Shown: one piece after another, positions 45,004-57,096 of the stretch | Layout of the letters: every line of letters begins with the position of its first letter | Position numbering within the stretch: position 1 is the first letter of the stretch | Assembly: GCA_964020085.1 (NCBI GenBank) | Contig: OZ026609.1 | Coordinates: 890,201 to 954,200 of the forward strand | Source of the DNA: Micromussa lordhowensis | Lineage: Eukaryota > Cnidaria > Anthozoa > Scleractinia > Lobophylliidae | DNA: 64,000 bases | Reading direction: 5' to 3' | The notes under the pieces: generated by a model | What the model was told of the DNA's origin: nothing | The model's input: only the letters and a program-made list of their open reading frames with translations | The model's database searches: none | Position numbers and translations under genes: made by a program

Positions 45004-46329
45004 GCTCAAAATAATTTTTGAACGGTGGCCGGTCATGTTGACCGGCCAAACCAATTTTAGCTCGGTCAAGTCTCGTTTTTGACCGGTCAAAATATTGAAA
45101 ATGCTTATTTTGAAGAATTTCCCTATTAAGCCAAAAATGTCGCCTCATATGCACAAAAATGTGTTGTTAAAGAGGATAAACGTTTTAATCGCTAAAAGTA
45201 TCACTTGAATATGTTTGATTTTCATTTCCACAGACTGCATTAATTCTACTCGACATGAAACTTGCCTGGGTTAACAACAATAAAAACTCGCTATATTATT
45301 TTATTAGAAAAGCTAATTTTATCGTAGTTACCCTGCATATAATTGTATATTAACTTACCACTTACGCTGAATGCGATTTTGGTTGTAAACACTTCGAGTT
45401 TCTACCAGACACTAATAGGGCTGCATAGGCTTGTGCTACAAGTGAAAGATCGCTGCCTTCGCTCAGCATGCTCGGTCAGCATGTAGGAAATAAACTGAAG
45501 AAACGCTAACGAGGACAATTAAATCTGTAACTGCGACGTTGATTGATGCAATGTTCATTGTTGTGTAGTCTGTTTAGATCGCGTGGTAGGAAAACGTACA
45601 CAATGCCATTTCACTAACCGATAGCTCTTTGTGGATCAAGAATGGTATTAAAAGGACAAGATCTTCTAAAAAACGAAAAGAAAGCGGTAACTCACCTCAT
45701 GCATAGTTCGCCATGTTTGCTATATGTGCTCGACTACTAATCACGTGATCTCTTGGCTTTGTCCCTTCTGGGGTAGGGTGGTTATCAGAACTATTAGTGA
45801 CCATTAGTAACGTCCCAGTATTATTACTAGGCCAAATAGGGCTAAAGAAACTTTTGATAAATGCAGATTTCAAGGACATTGAAATCTCTGAGTAGGAATC
45901 TTCGAGAAATAGGATGACATCATCGGGTTACTAGGGATGAATAGAGAATACAAACTAAAAAATAATACGAACCAAATACGAACTCACCGCGAATTCACAA
46001 TTTTTTTTTAAGTGACCTGTGACCTGTGACCTGCACTTTAGCCCCGTCTTCTTTGATATTTTAATTACAAGCACAGGAGCTTCTTGTCTCTCGCTAAGTT
46101 TTGATACATTTCGAAACTTTAATAGAAGTTAAAATAGGAGACAGATGTCCACTGCACAAGCAATAACAACTGAATGAACAGCAGAGAAATGAGTAGACAA
46201 ACGAGTGTAAAGCAAACAAACGCCCAAACACGCATTCGAACAAAAAGGTGGTCGAGCTACGGTGCAGACAGACTCTAGTCGCCGAAGCAGCAAAAGGCAG
46301 CTTAAACAACAACTAACGCCAAAGGAAAC
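45004..46329. other. Noncoding part of duplication unit 1
   Basis: No gene supported. A small palindrome TGGCCGGTCATGTTGACCGG lies near 45027-45050. A GTGACCTGTGACCTGTGACC triplet lies near 46013-46033. Confidence 0.4.
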
Positions 46330-46600
46330 GTTGCTTAGAAAGTGACTTCATATTCAACCTACGAATCTCGCGAGAATTTAGATTCATTCAGCTTGTCTGT
46401 CACTGTCAGAAATATCCCGAACCGGAATATGTAAGACAGCGTCGAAATTTGAAAAAAAATAAATTAAAAATTGGCCGTCGTAGTTCACGTTCTTTCGAAT
46501 ATGCAGAATGTGGCTATTTTAAGTTGTTGTTTTGTAAAGAACCGCAAAGAAATGAACAAAGAATTATAATGCATGCTTGCCGCACTACCATTGTACTCGT
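46330..46600 (+). repeat. Dispersed repeat D, copy 2
   Basis: Same order of motifs as 25480-25870. The 130-aa ORF (46449-46841) starts in it and is probably not a gene. Confidence 0.5.
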
Positions 46601-46841
46601 TGCCGTTGCCGTTGAGGTTTGCTTATTTAAAAACGTCCTAAAACCGAATAAACGGCAAAATAATGAACAGCCAAACGAACACAATTCAAACGAAGGCCCA
46701 GCGAACAAAACGACGTCACATTTCTGCTATGAAACGTGGTTTGAAAATCAAAACATACAAAATGACTTTTCGCCGAATTTCCATTTCGTCTCTGGTCGTT
46801 TCGAGAAAGTTGTGTGGGCTGTTCACGGATCGCGCGAGTAA

Positions 46842-47975
46842 CATCCTCGGAAGAACTGGGTACCATGTCTAAAAATAACTTAAGAGGGATTACTTTAGGC
46901 ATAAGGCCTATACCAAGGATTCACTACATTACCTTGATAATTTCTTGGTATTCGTTATTACAGGTAGCCTTCAATAAGTGTTTGCTTTGAAGCAATTTAG
47001 TGTTTGTCTCGTAGCGAATACATTATGGCTCAAAAGAGAAAGATATAATAGCATTACAATTTATGACGAGAAGTTTAATTTTTCGTAATATTCAGTTAGA
47101 TGCATTCAATAGTTGTGTATTGGTGTTCACTGTATGCCTCTCAATTACGTAAGTCATCCACTAAACTGCTATGATGTTGTTTTTATAGTAGAGTTTGTCT
47201 GTTAATTAAGCCTCGACAGAAATTGTCTGCAAACATACCCACAACTCGAGCTAACTCGTTTTGCGTAACAATTAACTGAAGCTTCTAGATTTAAAAAAAA
47301 CATCTCTTGAGCGAGTGATATTAGTGAAGATCACTTGCGTAGAAATAATCACTGTACACTGAGTTTCTCGCTTACTTGATTTCAATGCAACACTGCGTCG
47401 TTCAGCTGTGTTCAGCTTTCGTACTGATCTCGAAATGCAATCATACAATTTGACCTGTATACCTCATGCTTTCTAACTTTCAGATTTCGAAACATTCCTG
47501 TAGGAGTGATAACGTTGAGTTGTTTTTCTGAATACTTTAACGTTTCAAGCTTTAACCAAAAGTTAATATATCTAAACAGTGAAGGGCTTTGGTTGCTGGA
47601 CACTGACTTCTCTGAGGAAACATTTAACTTGGATTTTTACTAACCTGGTAGCAAACTTATCAACGCCACTGACTCAATTTCGTCACCGTTTGTTGCAGTA
47701 TTGAAAAAAGCCGGATATTCTGCAAAGATATCATTGGAATGCAATATTGCCTTTTAAATGCCAATATATATCTAAAACCACTGGCTTAAACGTGTAAATA
47801 TTCCATTACTTAATATATTGTTTACCTTTCAGTCAGCAGTTTTTTGCTTTCAAGCGATTAGCATCTAATTTGTCATTCTAACACAATGTGAAAAAGACAA
47901 GCAAGGAGAATAGAAAAACAATCAATAAGGGAATATATTGTCCTGATGAGCCGTTATATTAACATTAGAAGAAAT
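46842..47975. other. Noncoding part of duplication unit 1
   Basis: AT-rich, no supported gene or repeat with clear ends. Confidence 0.4.
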
Positions 47976-47989
47976 CATGGTATGGCAAT

Positions 47990-48420
47990 ATAAGTTAACA
48001 TCACCAAGGGAAACGGCATATGCCTTGAGAAGAAAAGACATTCTGACATTGCTAAAGGCCAACAGCACCAGGTTCCGTCTCGAGTTAAGTCTTCTCAGGC
48101 GCCCAAACTTTGGAATGGCTTACCTAATGTCGTTAAAACGTCATCGGATTAAAACTTTTAGAAGCCTTTAAACAAAAGAGTCAATAATTTAGTCAGCGTA
48201 GTATTATGTCAGTTGCTTTCTTATCCTGTAAATAGTTCTTATTCTGTAATAGCTTTATTTTTAACTGTAAATAGGTATATATATTTTCTTTTATCTAGTT
48301 ATTTATTTATTTTTTGCGGCATTCGCTATCTGTAAAGTAGCTGGTGCAGTGTTTTGTTTAGTTTAAACTAAACCATATAGCTAAGCGTATGTTGCACGTT
48401 AAATAAAATGTTGCGCAATA
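47990..48420 (+). mobile_element. Decayed CR1-like retrotransposon tail
   Basis: In the frame other than the one with the longest ORF, the text reads SSQAPKLWNGLPNVVKTSSD, the C-terminal block of CR1/L2-like reverse-transcriptase ORFs. Stops and a frame change follow. An AT-rich tail with TAAATAAAATG follows near 48405. Confidence 0.6.
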
Positions 48421-48582
48421 ATTATTTCGAGCGTAAACTTGTGTCTAAATGGGGTAATTTTAAATAATTGCTGATAAACTTGACCGCCGCCGCCACCACC
48501 ATATCAAGAAAGCCTTTAAAATAAAATAACTGAGCCACTACGCGAGCTCTCATTGGTCGATAGGTGTGTTTAGATGACAGTA

Positions 48583-49502
48583 CATTACTTGCAAAAAAAT
48601 TCGGACGTTTTATTTCGGACGTTTAATTTTCGGACACTTTTTCCCTCATTTCGGACAATTTTTGGGCAAACATTTCGGACACTGCGCTGAAACATGCCTA
48701 AAGTGAATTTACGACGAAAAAACATAAATTAGACTGAAATATCTCTGAAAATGATAGTTTTACTGTACTTTCAAGGTTTTACAGCCGTATACACCAACGA
48801 GAAAATAACGCAAACTCAATCTATGTTTTTGTCTTTCATAAAAGAAACAAACATTTTCCTTTCCAGTGATAAACAAAGTCACCTATTCCGAATTCTAGCC
48901 ATATCATGTATATTGGCTTTGAATATGTGATGCCGTCGCCCAGAAAGTACTTTTAAAGTTTCATACTATACTGTAAAAATTTCGGACGCTTAAAAATTTC
49001 GGACGGTTTTATTTTCGGACACTATTTTTGTCCGAAATTAAAATCGTCCGAATTTTTTTGCAAGTTAGACACCTTAAGATCGACGTTTACCGCGGACTGC
49101 AAACCTCTGCAGGTCACGTGACCAGACTTCAACCTCGCGTTTACGGGAAATTTTCCACGTTTTCGACGGCAAGAGGTAGGTTTTCGCGTAAGTCATTTAC
49201 GTCAACTTTTATTTGCATGAATGTTTTGTGATCCCACGTATGCCTGGCACTGATATACAGAAAAAACCTTTTTCTTTCATTTCATATGAATTTTAATATT
49301 AAGAAGACAAAAGTTTTGTTTTTTACAAGGTTTGAACGACAACTGCTGCACAACGTTGAAATCCAATATGGCGGCATGGAAGCACATTATCGTTATCACG
49401 CGATTCTTAATACACGAAGGAGGCATACCGCAAACGACAAACCGCAAACCTGAAACCGCGGTTTGCGGTCCGCGGTAAACCTCGATCTTAAGGTGTCTAA
49501 TG
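48583..49502. mobile_element. TA-flanked MITE with TTTCGGAC motifs, unit 1 copy, interrupted by a second MITE
   Basis: Ends CATTACTTGCAAAAAAATTC and complement, with TA on both sides (48581-48582 and 49503-49504). TTTCGGAC or its complement recurs about ten times in both subterminal regions. The right terminal repeat is split by the element 49068-49497. Confidence 0.85.
49068..49497. mobile_element. 430-bp MITE nested in the right end of another MITE (unit 1 only)
   Basis: Its arms of about 39 bp (GACACCTTAAGATCGA..GTTTACCGCGGAC at the left, complement at the right) have two mismatches. It is flanked by TTA on the left and TAA on the right, and unit 2 has a single TAA at this place. A 3-bp TWA target would fit PIF/Harbinger elements, but the two flanks are not identical. 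Confidence 0.85.
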
Positions 49503-49562
49503 TATGTAAACACGGTTGTGACGTTTTAGATTCGCAGGTATTTTTGAGAATTATTTTATAAA

Positions 49563-49747
49563 AGCAATAGAGCACTTTTTCCGTGTTTATATAGGCTCAT
49601 CTAAACACTCGGAGGGTTGGGAGAATTCTCGAAAGTTATGCAAACCCTCGACTACGTCTTGGGTTTGCATAACTGTCTCGAATTCTCCCAACCCTCCTAG
49701 TGTCTAGATGAGGCTTCGTAGACGCGGAAAAAGTGAACTCTTGCTTA
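49563..49747. mobile_element. Foldback MITE with TTGGGAGAATTCTCG arms
   Basis: Arms of about 75 bp: CACTTTTTCCGTGTTTATAT, ACACTCGGAGGGTTGGGAGA and GTTATGCAAACCC, all mirrored on the right. It resembles the GAAACAC/TTGGGAGAA family at 13310 and 26042. Confidence 0.8.
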
Positions 49748-50023
49748 AATGTAATCTTATATTTTGTTGAAACTTGTTATATTTGTTTGGTTGGATGGCA
49801 TTTCTCACTCAATATTATGATAGTTTGAAAAATATCCTGTATGTATCTGTCGCTTGTGCGGAGAGTTGTGTTTGTAGATGACTGTTGCAAATGACGGATC
49901 TTGTGTGACTACATATTGCAAACAGCTATACGATACATTTTTGATATAAAGGATAACAGAAGAAGAAGAAGAGGAAGAAGAAGAGATATTTCATATCCAA
50001 AAGCGACCATGTATTATTATGTA

Positions 50024-50054
<31 letters not shown>

Positions 50055-50202
50055 ATCGAGAATTTTCATTGGCTTAGCCATCATGGTATATGAGCCATTA
50101 TACCATGATCTACAAAGATGGCGAGCGTATGCGTGATTTTTTGGGCCTTTTTGTTTTCATTGTAGTCTAGTTTTCTATATTTTGGGGGCGTTTTTAATAA
50201 AA

Positions 50203-50205
50203 CAC

Positions 50206-50239
<34 letters not shown>

Positions 50240-50240
50240 T

Positions 50241-50314
<74 letters not shown>
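50203..50314. repeat. Palindrome family A, locus 3
   Basis: AATAAAA flank, start CACTTATTCC, end GGAATAATTG, then TTAATTA. The stem TTGGATATGAGATGAT and complement meet at GGCGCTACGCGCC. Confidence 0.85.
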
Positions 50315-50516
50315 TTAATTAGTACATACTAAAACAGTGGATAGCGTTGATGGCGCGCGCTGATTGGCTCGTCAAACTCCGAATATCCTGTGCTATTTAC
50401 CTCCGAGCAACTCGAGAGAAAATTGCGTCCGGTTTGCATCCGTGAAAAGTGAAGAAATCATCCAAATTAATTTGTTTTTGGTGTTTATTATCTCACTGTT
50501 TTAGTATAAACTAAAA

Positions 50517-50558
50517 CAACTATTCACCTCAGTGTCGGTGGCTAGCGGTGAATAGTTG
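50517..50558. repeat. Palindrome family A, locus 4 (short form)
   Basis: CAACTATTCACC..GGTGAATAGTTG after ACTAAAA and before TTAACTA. It has the left stem half of locus 5 but not its long right half, like an internal deletion of that locus. Confidence 0.75.
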
Positions 50559-50896
50559 TTAACTATATAAACAAACTTATAACGCCTTTTTTCCAAAGAT
50601 TCTCTAAAAATTGTCCGAGGGCCACACGAACGTTTCCGAACAGTGTCCGAAAGATAACCGAAGATGACCGAATAATTCCCGAAGATAACTGAAGACTGCC
50701 GAAGACATTTGAGGAAGATCAGAAGATATTTCGATCATACATCAACAAAGTTAAGTACATGATATCAGTGAAGTCATCGATTTCTTCACTAGTGGAAATA
50801 TGGAAAATACGGCTCTCGAGTCCCGGATGTGATTTGCTATAAATTTTTCGAGTGTTGTGTTTTTTAGTAAAACACTTGAGCCTATATGATAATTAA

Positions 50897-51001
50897 CAAC
50901 TATTCACCTCAGTGTCGGTGGCTAGCGGTGGATATTTACCGAGCCGCGAACCGGCGAGGTAAATATCCACCGCTAGCCACCGACACTGAGGTGAATAGTT
51001 G
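50897..51001. repeat. Palindrome family A, locus 5 (reverse orientation)
   Basis: Flanks are TAATTAA on the left and TTTTAGT on the right, the reverse of loci 1-4. Stem CAACTATTCACCTCAGTGTC pairs with its complement over about 48 bp with almost no mismatch. Confidence 0.85.
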
Positions 51002-51129
51002 TTTTAGTTTATACTAAAACAGTGAGATAATAAACACCAAAAACAAATTCATTTGGATGATTTCTTCACTTTTCACGGATGCAAACCGGACGCTATTTTC
51101 TCTCGAGTTGCTCGGAGGTAAATAGTTAA

Positions 51130-51239
51130 CAATTATCCTGCGAAATCGCGCGGAATATCGTCTGATACTTAGCCGACGAGGCCGTAGGCCGAGTCGGCTA
51201 AAATCATACGATATTCCGCGAGATTGAGCAGGATAATTG
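51130..51239. repeat. Palindrome family A, locus 6 (reverse orientation)
   Basis: Starts CAATTATCCTG after TAGTTAA and ends CAGGATAATTG before TTTTATT. The inner stem GGAATATCGT and AGCCGACGAGGCC pairs with the right half. Confidence 0.8.
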
Positions 51240-51689
51240 TTTTATTATTCAACAAGTTGATAACAAAACAGCCTAAATCCTTGTAATCCTCTCTGTCGAC
51301 ATTTTCTCACTTCACTTTTTCTTCCCACGTACGAAGCTACGTATACCGCCGGATATCTGTTACCTACGGATGACAGATATCGAGAGCATCATGACCATAT
51401 TTGGATAGTGTTACAATTTGTTGAATAATAACACAGGATATCCGGAGTTTGACGAGCCAATCAGCGCGCGCCATCAACGGAATGATTATCATATTTTTGT
51501 CTTCAGATCTTTACGCAGTAAAAATTACAGTATCTTTCACACGTGAAGATATTGATAATATTTCGTTTGCTGACGATTTTGTAATACATTCATGTTAACA
51601 GTGCCAAAAGTTGTCGACCAGTTATGGCCGGCCTTTCTCAGAAGTCCTCGGCAAGTTTCGGAAATCATCCTAAAACTTCGGGAATATAA

Positions 51690-51738
51690 TAATAATAATA
51701 ACAATAACAATAACAATAACAATAACAATAACAATAAC

Positions 51739-51771
<33 letters not shown>
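51690..51771 (+). repeat. Compound microsatellite (AATAAC)n/(AAT)n at a retrotransposon 3' end
   Basis: Seven or so AATAAC hexamers between AAT runs. On the minus strand it is the 3' tail of the truncated retrotransposon. Poly-Asn and poly-Leu ORFs are artefacts. Confidence 0.95.
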
Positions 51772-52164
51772 TATTTATCCTGGTTAAAAGAAAACCGGTC
51801 AGTCAATCAACAAAGGTTGATAGACTGGTATAAATCGGTGACCAGCACATAAGAATACATAAAATATCAATATATTACACGAAATTAGCAGAATGAATTA
51901 AGTATTGCTCTTACAAATATGATTGGCCTTATCCATCATCATCAAGTAAGTAAATGTTCTGACCTTAAACTGTGCGAGAGATCTTAGCTCGCGCATCTCT
52001 CTAGGCAGTTTGTTCCAGGCACTCGCAGCCGAGAACTTAAATGAAGTCTGACCGCATTTGGTCTTAACTAGTGGTAGATCTAATAATGTCGGGTCTCTGA
52101 GAGATCGACGATGTCTCTGTGAACGTTTTACTAAGTAGCCTGTCAATTGCTTAGGGCAGTTAAT
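51690..52164 (-). mobile_element. Retrotransposon 3' remnant cut off by the duplication junction
   Basis: Identical to the 3' end of the element at 59771-61845 up to the inner duplication junction. It encodes the C-terminal block with CGQTSFKFSAASAWNKLPRE. Confidence 0.9.
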
Positions 52165-52914
52165 CGGTCTTTCAGCCGGTTATATGTCGAAAGATGTCCA
52201 AAGACATGAAAGATGTAGGTAGCACTGAAAGCGGGTGTAAACACATTTACTGAGAACTCACACATATGACGAAGCTTATGTGTTGAATGCTAACCGAAAG
52301 TGTACTAAATGACTATGATGTACTGAACTGGTTTTTGTGTTTTGTGTTTTGCTATCATGAATTTCATTGTTGTGATCACGTGCACGACTGAGTGTCCATA
52401 AAATAAAACCTGGAGAAAGGTAAACTCGCTCACCTTGCTATTGCGTCTTTTGAACTCGTCTGATTTCATTGATGTAATTAACATTTATAAGCTACTATAA
52501 TGCCGTCGTTTTTATGTCACCGCAATTAAGAACAATTGTGCTTTGACTTTTATGGATTCCTACTTCTCTCAATGGTTACCGCATGACAGGACGGAAACCG
52601 CGCCAGCTGTAAGGACCTCCCGTTTTCCCTCATAAATCCTTAGAGAACTTTTCTAAGGTGATCAAGTTGCCAATCCTGTTGAGCATCGCTAGACCACTTA
52701 GCAGAGACATCCTGTAAATTGTGTTTGCAATTGCAAAAGCTCGTAATAGCGACAATAACTTTTTCAATTGTTTGTGAATAAAAGTGTCGCCTGCATTGTA
52801 AACGCACAGCCAGGGATCTTGAAGTTTGTCCATGGGTTGCCACCAGCGTTTATTGAAAATAAAATAATTATCGTCTTCTCTTTAATTTTTGTCTGACTGT
52901 TTATTTCTTTGCAG

Positions 52915-53517
52915 CGTGTCAAGCTCAGGTAAGTTGGGAGTCGTTAGAAATTGTTTGTCACGGCTCCGTCACACGCTCTACTAATCGCTGTAATTATGTT
53001 TGCGCTTTCACAGAAAAGAGTAAGTAAACAAAGGCCCCGTGAGATGGGAGACTACAATTTCTCAGCAAAACTCAATTTCTCAAGTAAAAGCATAACTTCT
53101 ACTGTTGCACGTACACAATCCAAAAAACACATCTAGAGGACCTTGAAGTCCAGATTTAGCTATAGCCTGCGAAAACAGCCGTCCTTCTTCACTCCCGAGC
53201 CGAGCAAGCTCAGGTAAGTTGGGCGTGTCAAGCTCAGGTAAGTTGGGAGTCGTTAGAAATTGTTTGTCACGGCTCCGTCACACGCTCTACTAATCGCTGT
53301 AATTATGTTTGCGCTTTCACAGAAAAGAGTAAGTAAACAAAGGCCCCGTGAGATGGGAAACTACAATTTCTCAGCAAAACTCAATTTCTCAAGTAAAAAC
53401 ATAACTTCTACTGTTGCACGTACACAATCCAAAAAACACATCTAGAGGACCTTGAAGTCCAGATTTAGCTATAGCCTGCGAAAACAGCCGTCCTTCTTCA
53501 CTCCCGAGCCGAGCAGG
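52915..53517 (+). repeat. 309-bp tandem repeat, unit 2 copy
   Basis: Same as 44401-45003, including the same few differences between its two halves. The 309-bp duplication is therefore older than the large one. Confidence 0.8.
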
Positions 53518-54843
53518 GCTCAAAATAATTTTTGAACGGTGGCCGGTCATGTTGACCGGCCAAACCAATTTTAGCTCGGTCAAGTCTCGTTTTTGACCGG
53601 TCAAAATATTGAAAATGCTTATTTTGAAGAATTTCCCTATTAAGCCAAAAATGTCGCCTCATATGCACAAAAATGTGTTGTTAAAGAGGATAAACGTTTT
53701 AATCGCTAAAAGTATCACTTGAATATGTTTGATTTTCATTTCCACAGACTGCATTAATTCTACTCGACATGAAACTTGCCTGGGTTAACAACAATAAAAA
53801 CTCGCTATATTATTTTATTAGAAAAGCTAATTTTATCGTAGTTACCCTGCATATAATTGTATATTAACTTACCACTTACGCTGAATGCGATTTTGGTTGT
53901 AAACACTTCGAGTTTCTACCAGACACTAATAGGGCTGCATAGGCTTGTGCTACAAGTGAAAGATCGCTGCCTTCGCTCAGCATGCTCGGTCAGCATGTAG
54001 GAAATAAACTGAAGAAACGCTAACGAGGACAATTAAATCTGTAACTGCGACGTTGATTGATGCAATGTTCATTGTTGTGTAGTCTGTTTAGATCGCGTGG
54101 TAGGAAAACGTACACAATGCCATTTCACTAACCGATAGCTCTTTGTGGATCAAGAATGGTATTAAAAGGACAAGATCTTCTAAAAAACGAAAAGAAAGCG
54201 GTAACTCACCTCATGCATAGTTCGCCATGTTTGCTATATGTGCTCGACTACTAATCACGTGATCTCTTGGCTTTGTCCCTTCTGGGGTAGGGTGGTTATC
54301 AGAACTATTAGTGACCATTAGTAACGTCCCAGTATTATTACTAGGCCAAATAGGGCTAAAGAAACTTTTGATAAATGCAGATTTCAAGGACATTGAAATC
54401 TCTGAGTAGGAATCTTCGAGAAATAGGATGACATCATCGGGTTACTAGGGATGAATAGAGAATACAAACTAAAAAATAATACGAACCAAATACGAACTCA
54501 CCGCGAATTCACAATTTTTTTTTAAGTGACCTGTGACCTGTGACCTGCACTTTAGCCCCGTCTTCTTTGATATTTTAATTACAAGCACAGGAGCTTCTTG
54601 TCTCTCGCTAAGTTTTGATACATTTCGAAACTTTAATAGAAGTTAAAATAGGAGACAGATGTCCACTGCACAAGCAATAACAACTGAATGAACAGCAGAG
54701 AAATGAGTAGACAAACGAGTGTAAAGCAAACAAACGCCCAAACACGCATTCGAACAAAAAGGTGGTCGAGCTACGGTGCAGACAGACTCTAGTCGCCGAA
54801 GCAGCAAAAGGCAGCTTAAACAACAACTAACGCCAAAGGAAAC

Positions 54844-55114
54844 GTTGCTTAGAAAGTGACTTCATATTCAACCTACGAATCTCGCGAGAATTTAGATTCA
54901 TTCAGCTTGTCTGTCACTGTCAGAAATATCCCGAACCGGAATATGTAAGACAGCGTCGAAATTTGAAAAAAAATAAATTAAAAATTGGCCGTCGTAGTTC
55001 ACGTTCTTTCGAATATGCAGAATGTGGCTATTTTAAGTTGTTGTTTTGTAAAGAACCGCAAAGAAATGAACAAAGAATTATAATGCATGCTTGCCGCACT
55101 ACCATTGTACTCGT
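54844..55114 (+). repeat. Dispersed repeat D, copy 3
   Basis: Duplicate of 46330-46600. Confidence 0.5.
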
Positions 55115-56503
55115 TGCCGTTGCCGTTGAGGTTTGCTTATTTAAAAACGTCCTAAAACCGAATAAACGGCAAAATAATGAACAGCCAAACGAACACAATT
55201 CAAACGAAGGCCCAGCGAACAAAACGACGTCACATTTCTGCTATGAAACGTGGTTTGAAAATCAAAACATACAAAATGACTTTTCGCCGAATTTCCATTT
55301 CGTCTCTGGTCGTTTCGAGAAAGTTGTGTGGGCTGTTCACGGATCGCGCGAGTAACATCCTCGGAAGAACTGGGTACCATGTCTAAAAATAACTTAAGAG
55401 GGATTACTTTAGGCATAAGGCCTATACCAAGGATTCACTACATTACCTTGATAATTTCTTGGTATTCGTTATTACAGGTAGCCTTCAATAAGTGTTTGCT
55501 TTGAAGCAATTTAGTGTTTGTCTCGTAGCGAATACATTATGGCTCAAAAGAGAAAGATATAATAGCATTACAATTTATGACGAGAAGTTTAATTTTTCGT
55601 AATATTCAGTTAGATGCATTCAATAGTTGTGTATTGGTGTTCACTGTATGCCTCTCAATTACGTAAGTCATCCACTAAACTGCTATGATGTTGTTTTTAT
55701 AGTAGAGTTTGTCTGTTAATTAAGCCTCGACAGAAATTGTCTGCAAACATACCCACAACTCGAGCTAACTCGTTTTGCGTAACAATTAACTGAAGCTTCT
55801 AGATTTAAAAAAAACATCTCTTGAGCGAGTGATATTAGTGAAGATCACTTGCGTAGAAATAATCACTGTACACTGAGTTTCTCGCTTACTTGATTTCAAT
55901 GCAACACTGCGTCGTTCAGCTGTGTTCAGCTTTCGTACTGATCTCGAAATGCAATCATACAATTTGACCTGTATACCTCATGCTTTCTAACTTTCAGATT
56001 TCGAAACATTCCTGTAGGAGTGATAACGTTGAGTTGTTTTTCTGAATACTTTAACGTTTCAAGCTTTAACCAAAAGTTAATATATCTAAACAGTGAAGGG
56101 CTTTGGTTGCTGGACACTGACTTCTCTGAGGAAACATTTAACTTGGATTTTTACTAACCTGGTAGCAAACTTATCAACGCCACTGACTCAATTTCGTCAC
56201 CGTTTGTTGCAGTATTGAAAAAAGCCGGATATTCTGCAAAGATATCATTGGAATGCAATATTGCCTTTTAAATGCCAATATATATCTAAAACCACTGGCT
56301 TAAACGTGTAAATATTCCATTACTTAATATATTGTTTACCTTTCAGTCAGCAGTTTTTTGCTTTCAAGCGATTAGCATCTAATTTGTCATTCTAACACAA
56401 TGTGAAAAAGACAAGCAAGGAGAATAGAAAAACAATCAATAAGGGAATATATTGTCCTGATGAGCCGTTATATTAACATTAGAAGAAATCATGGTATGGC
56501 AAT

Positions 56504-56934
56504 ATAAGTTAACATCACCAAGGGAAACGGCATATGCCTTGAGAAGAAAAGACATTCTGACATTGCTAAAGGCCAACAGCACCAGGTTCCGTCTCGAGTT
56601 AAGTCTTCTCAGGCGCCCAAACTTTGGAATGGCTTACCTAATGTCGTTAAAACGTCATCGGATTAAAACTTTTAGAAGCCTTTAAACAAAAGAGTCAATA
56701 ATTTAGTCAGCGTAGTATTATGTCAGTTGCTTTCTTATCCTGTAAATAGTTCTTATTCTGTAATAGCTTTATTTTTAACTGTAAATAGGTATATATATTT
56801 TCTTTTATCTAGTTATTTATTTATTTTTTGCGGCATTCGCTATCTGTAAAGTAGCTGGTGCAGTGTTTTGTTTAGTTTAAACTAAACCATATAGCTAAGC
56901 GTATGTTGCACGTTAAATAAAATGTTGCGCAATA
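56504..56934 (+). mobile_element. Decayed CR1-like tail, unit 2 copy
   Basis: Duplicate of 47990-48420. Confidence 0.6.
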
Positions 56935-57096
56935 ATTATTTCGAGCGTAAACTTGTGTCTAAATGGGGTAATTTTAAATAATTGCTGATAAACTTGACCG
57001 CCGCCGCCACCACCATATCAAGAAAGCCTTTAAAATAAAATAACTGAGCCACTACGCGAGCTCTCATTGGTCGATAGGTGTGTTTAGATGACAGTA

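Larger units (their letters stand above)
50345..51479. mobile_element. 1.1-kb foldback element containing three family A palindromes
   Basis: Outer arms begin CGTTGATGGCGCGCGCTGAT and end with the complement GCCATCAACG. The inner arms (TATTTACCTCCGAGCAACTC, GTGAAGAAATCATCCAAAT) are mirrored at 51060-51125. Family A palindromes sit at 50517, 50897 and 51130 inside it, so the structure is nested. GCGCGCGCTGATTGGCTCG is the most GC-rich end motif. Confidence 0.75.
43651..52164 (+). repeat. Large direct tandem duplication, unit 1 (8514 bp)
   Basis: Unit 1 matches unit 2 (52165-60245) base for base in the long stretches I compared. Offset is 8514 up to the nested MITE and 8081 after it. All three junctions lie next to CAGTTAA: left edge TACAGTTAAACGGTC, inner junction GGCAGTTAATCGGTC, right edge GGCAGTTAATATTG. 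Unit 1 ends inside a retrotransposon that unit 2 carries further, so the inner junction postdates that insertion. Confidence 0.95.

Noticed and set aside
46449..46841. 130-aa ORF in the duplicated block (also 54963-55355)
   Set aside because: It starts inside a dispersed repeat that also occurs at 25480-25870 without this frame, and has no domain-like content.
47977..48171. 64-aa ORF as a gene
   Set aside because: Another frame of the same stretch shows the LWNGLPN block of a retrotransposon C terminus, so this frame is a shadow.
51537..51852. Poly-Leu and poly-Asn ORFs
   Set aside because: They read through the (AATAAC)n/(AAT)n tail of the retrotransposon on both strands.
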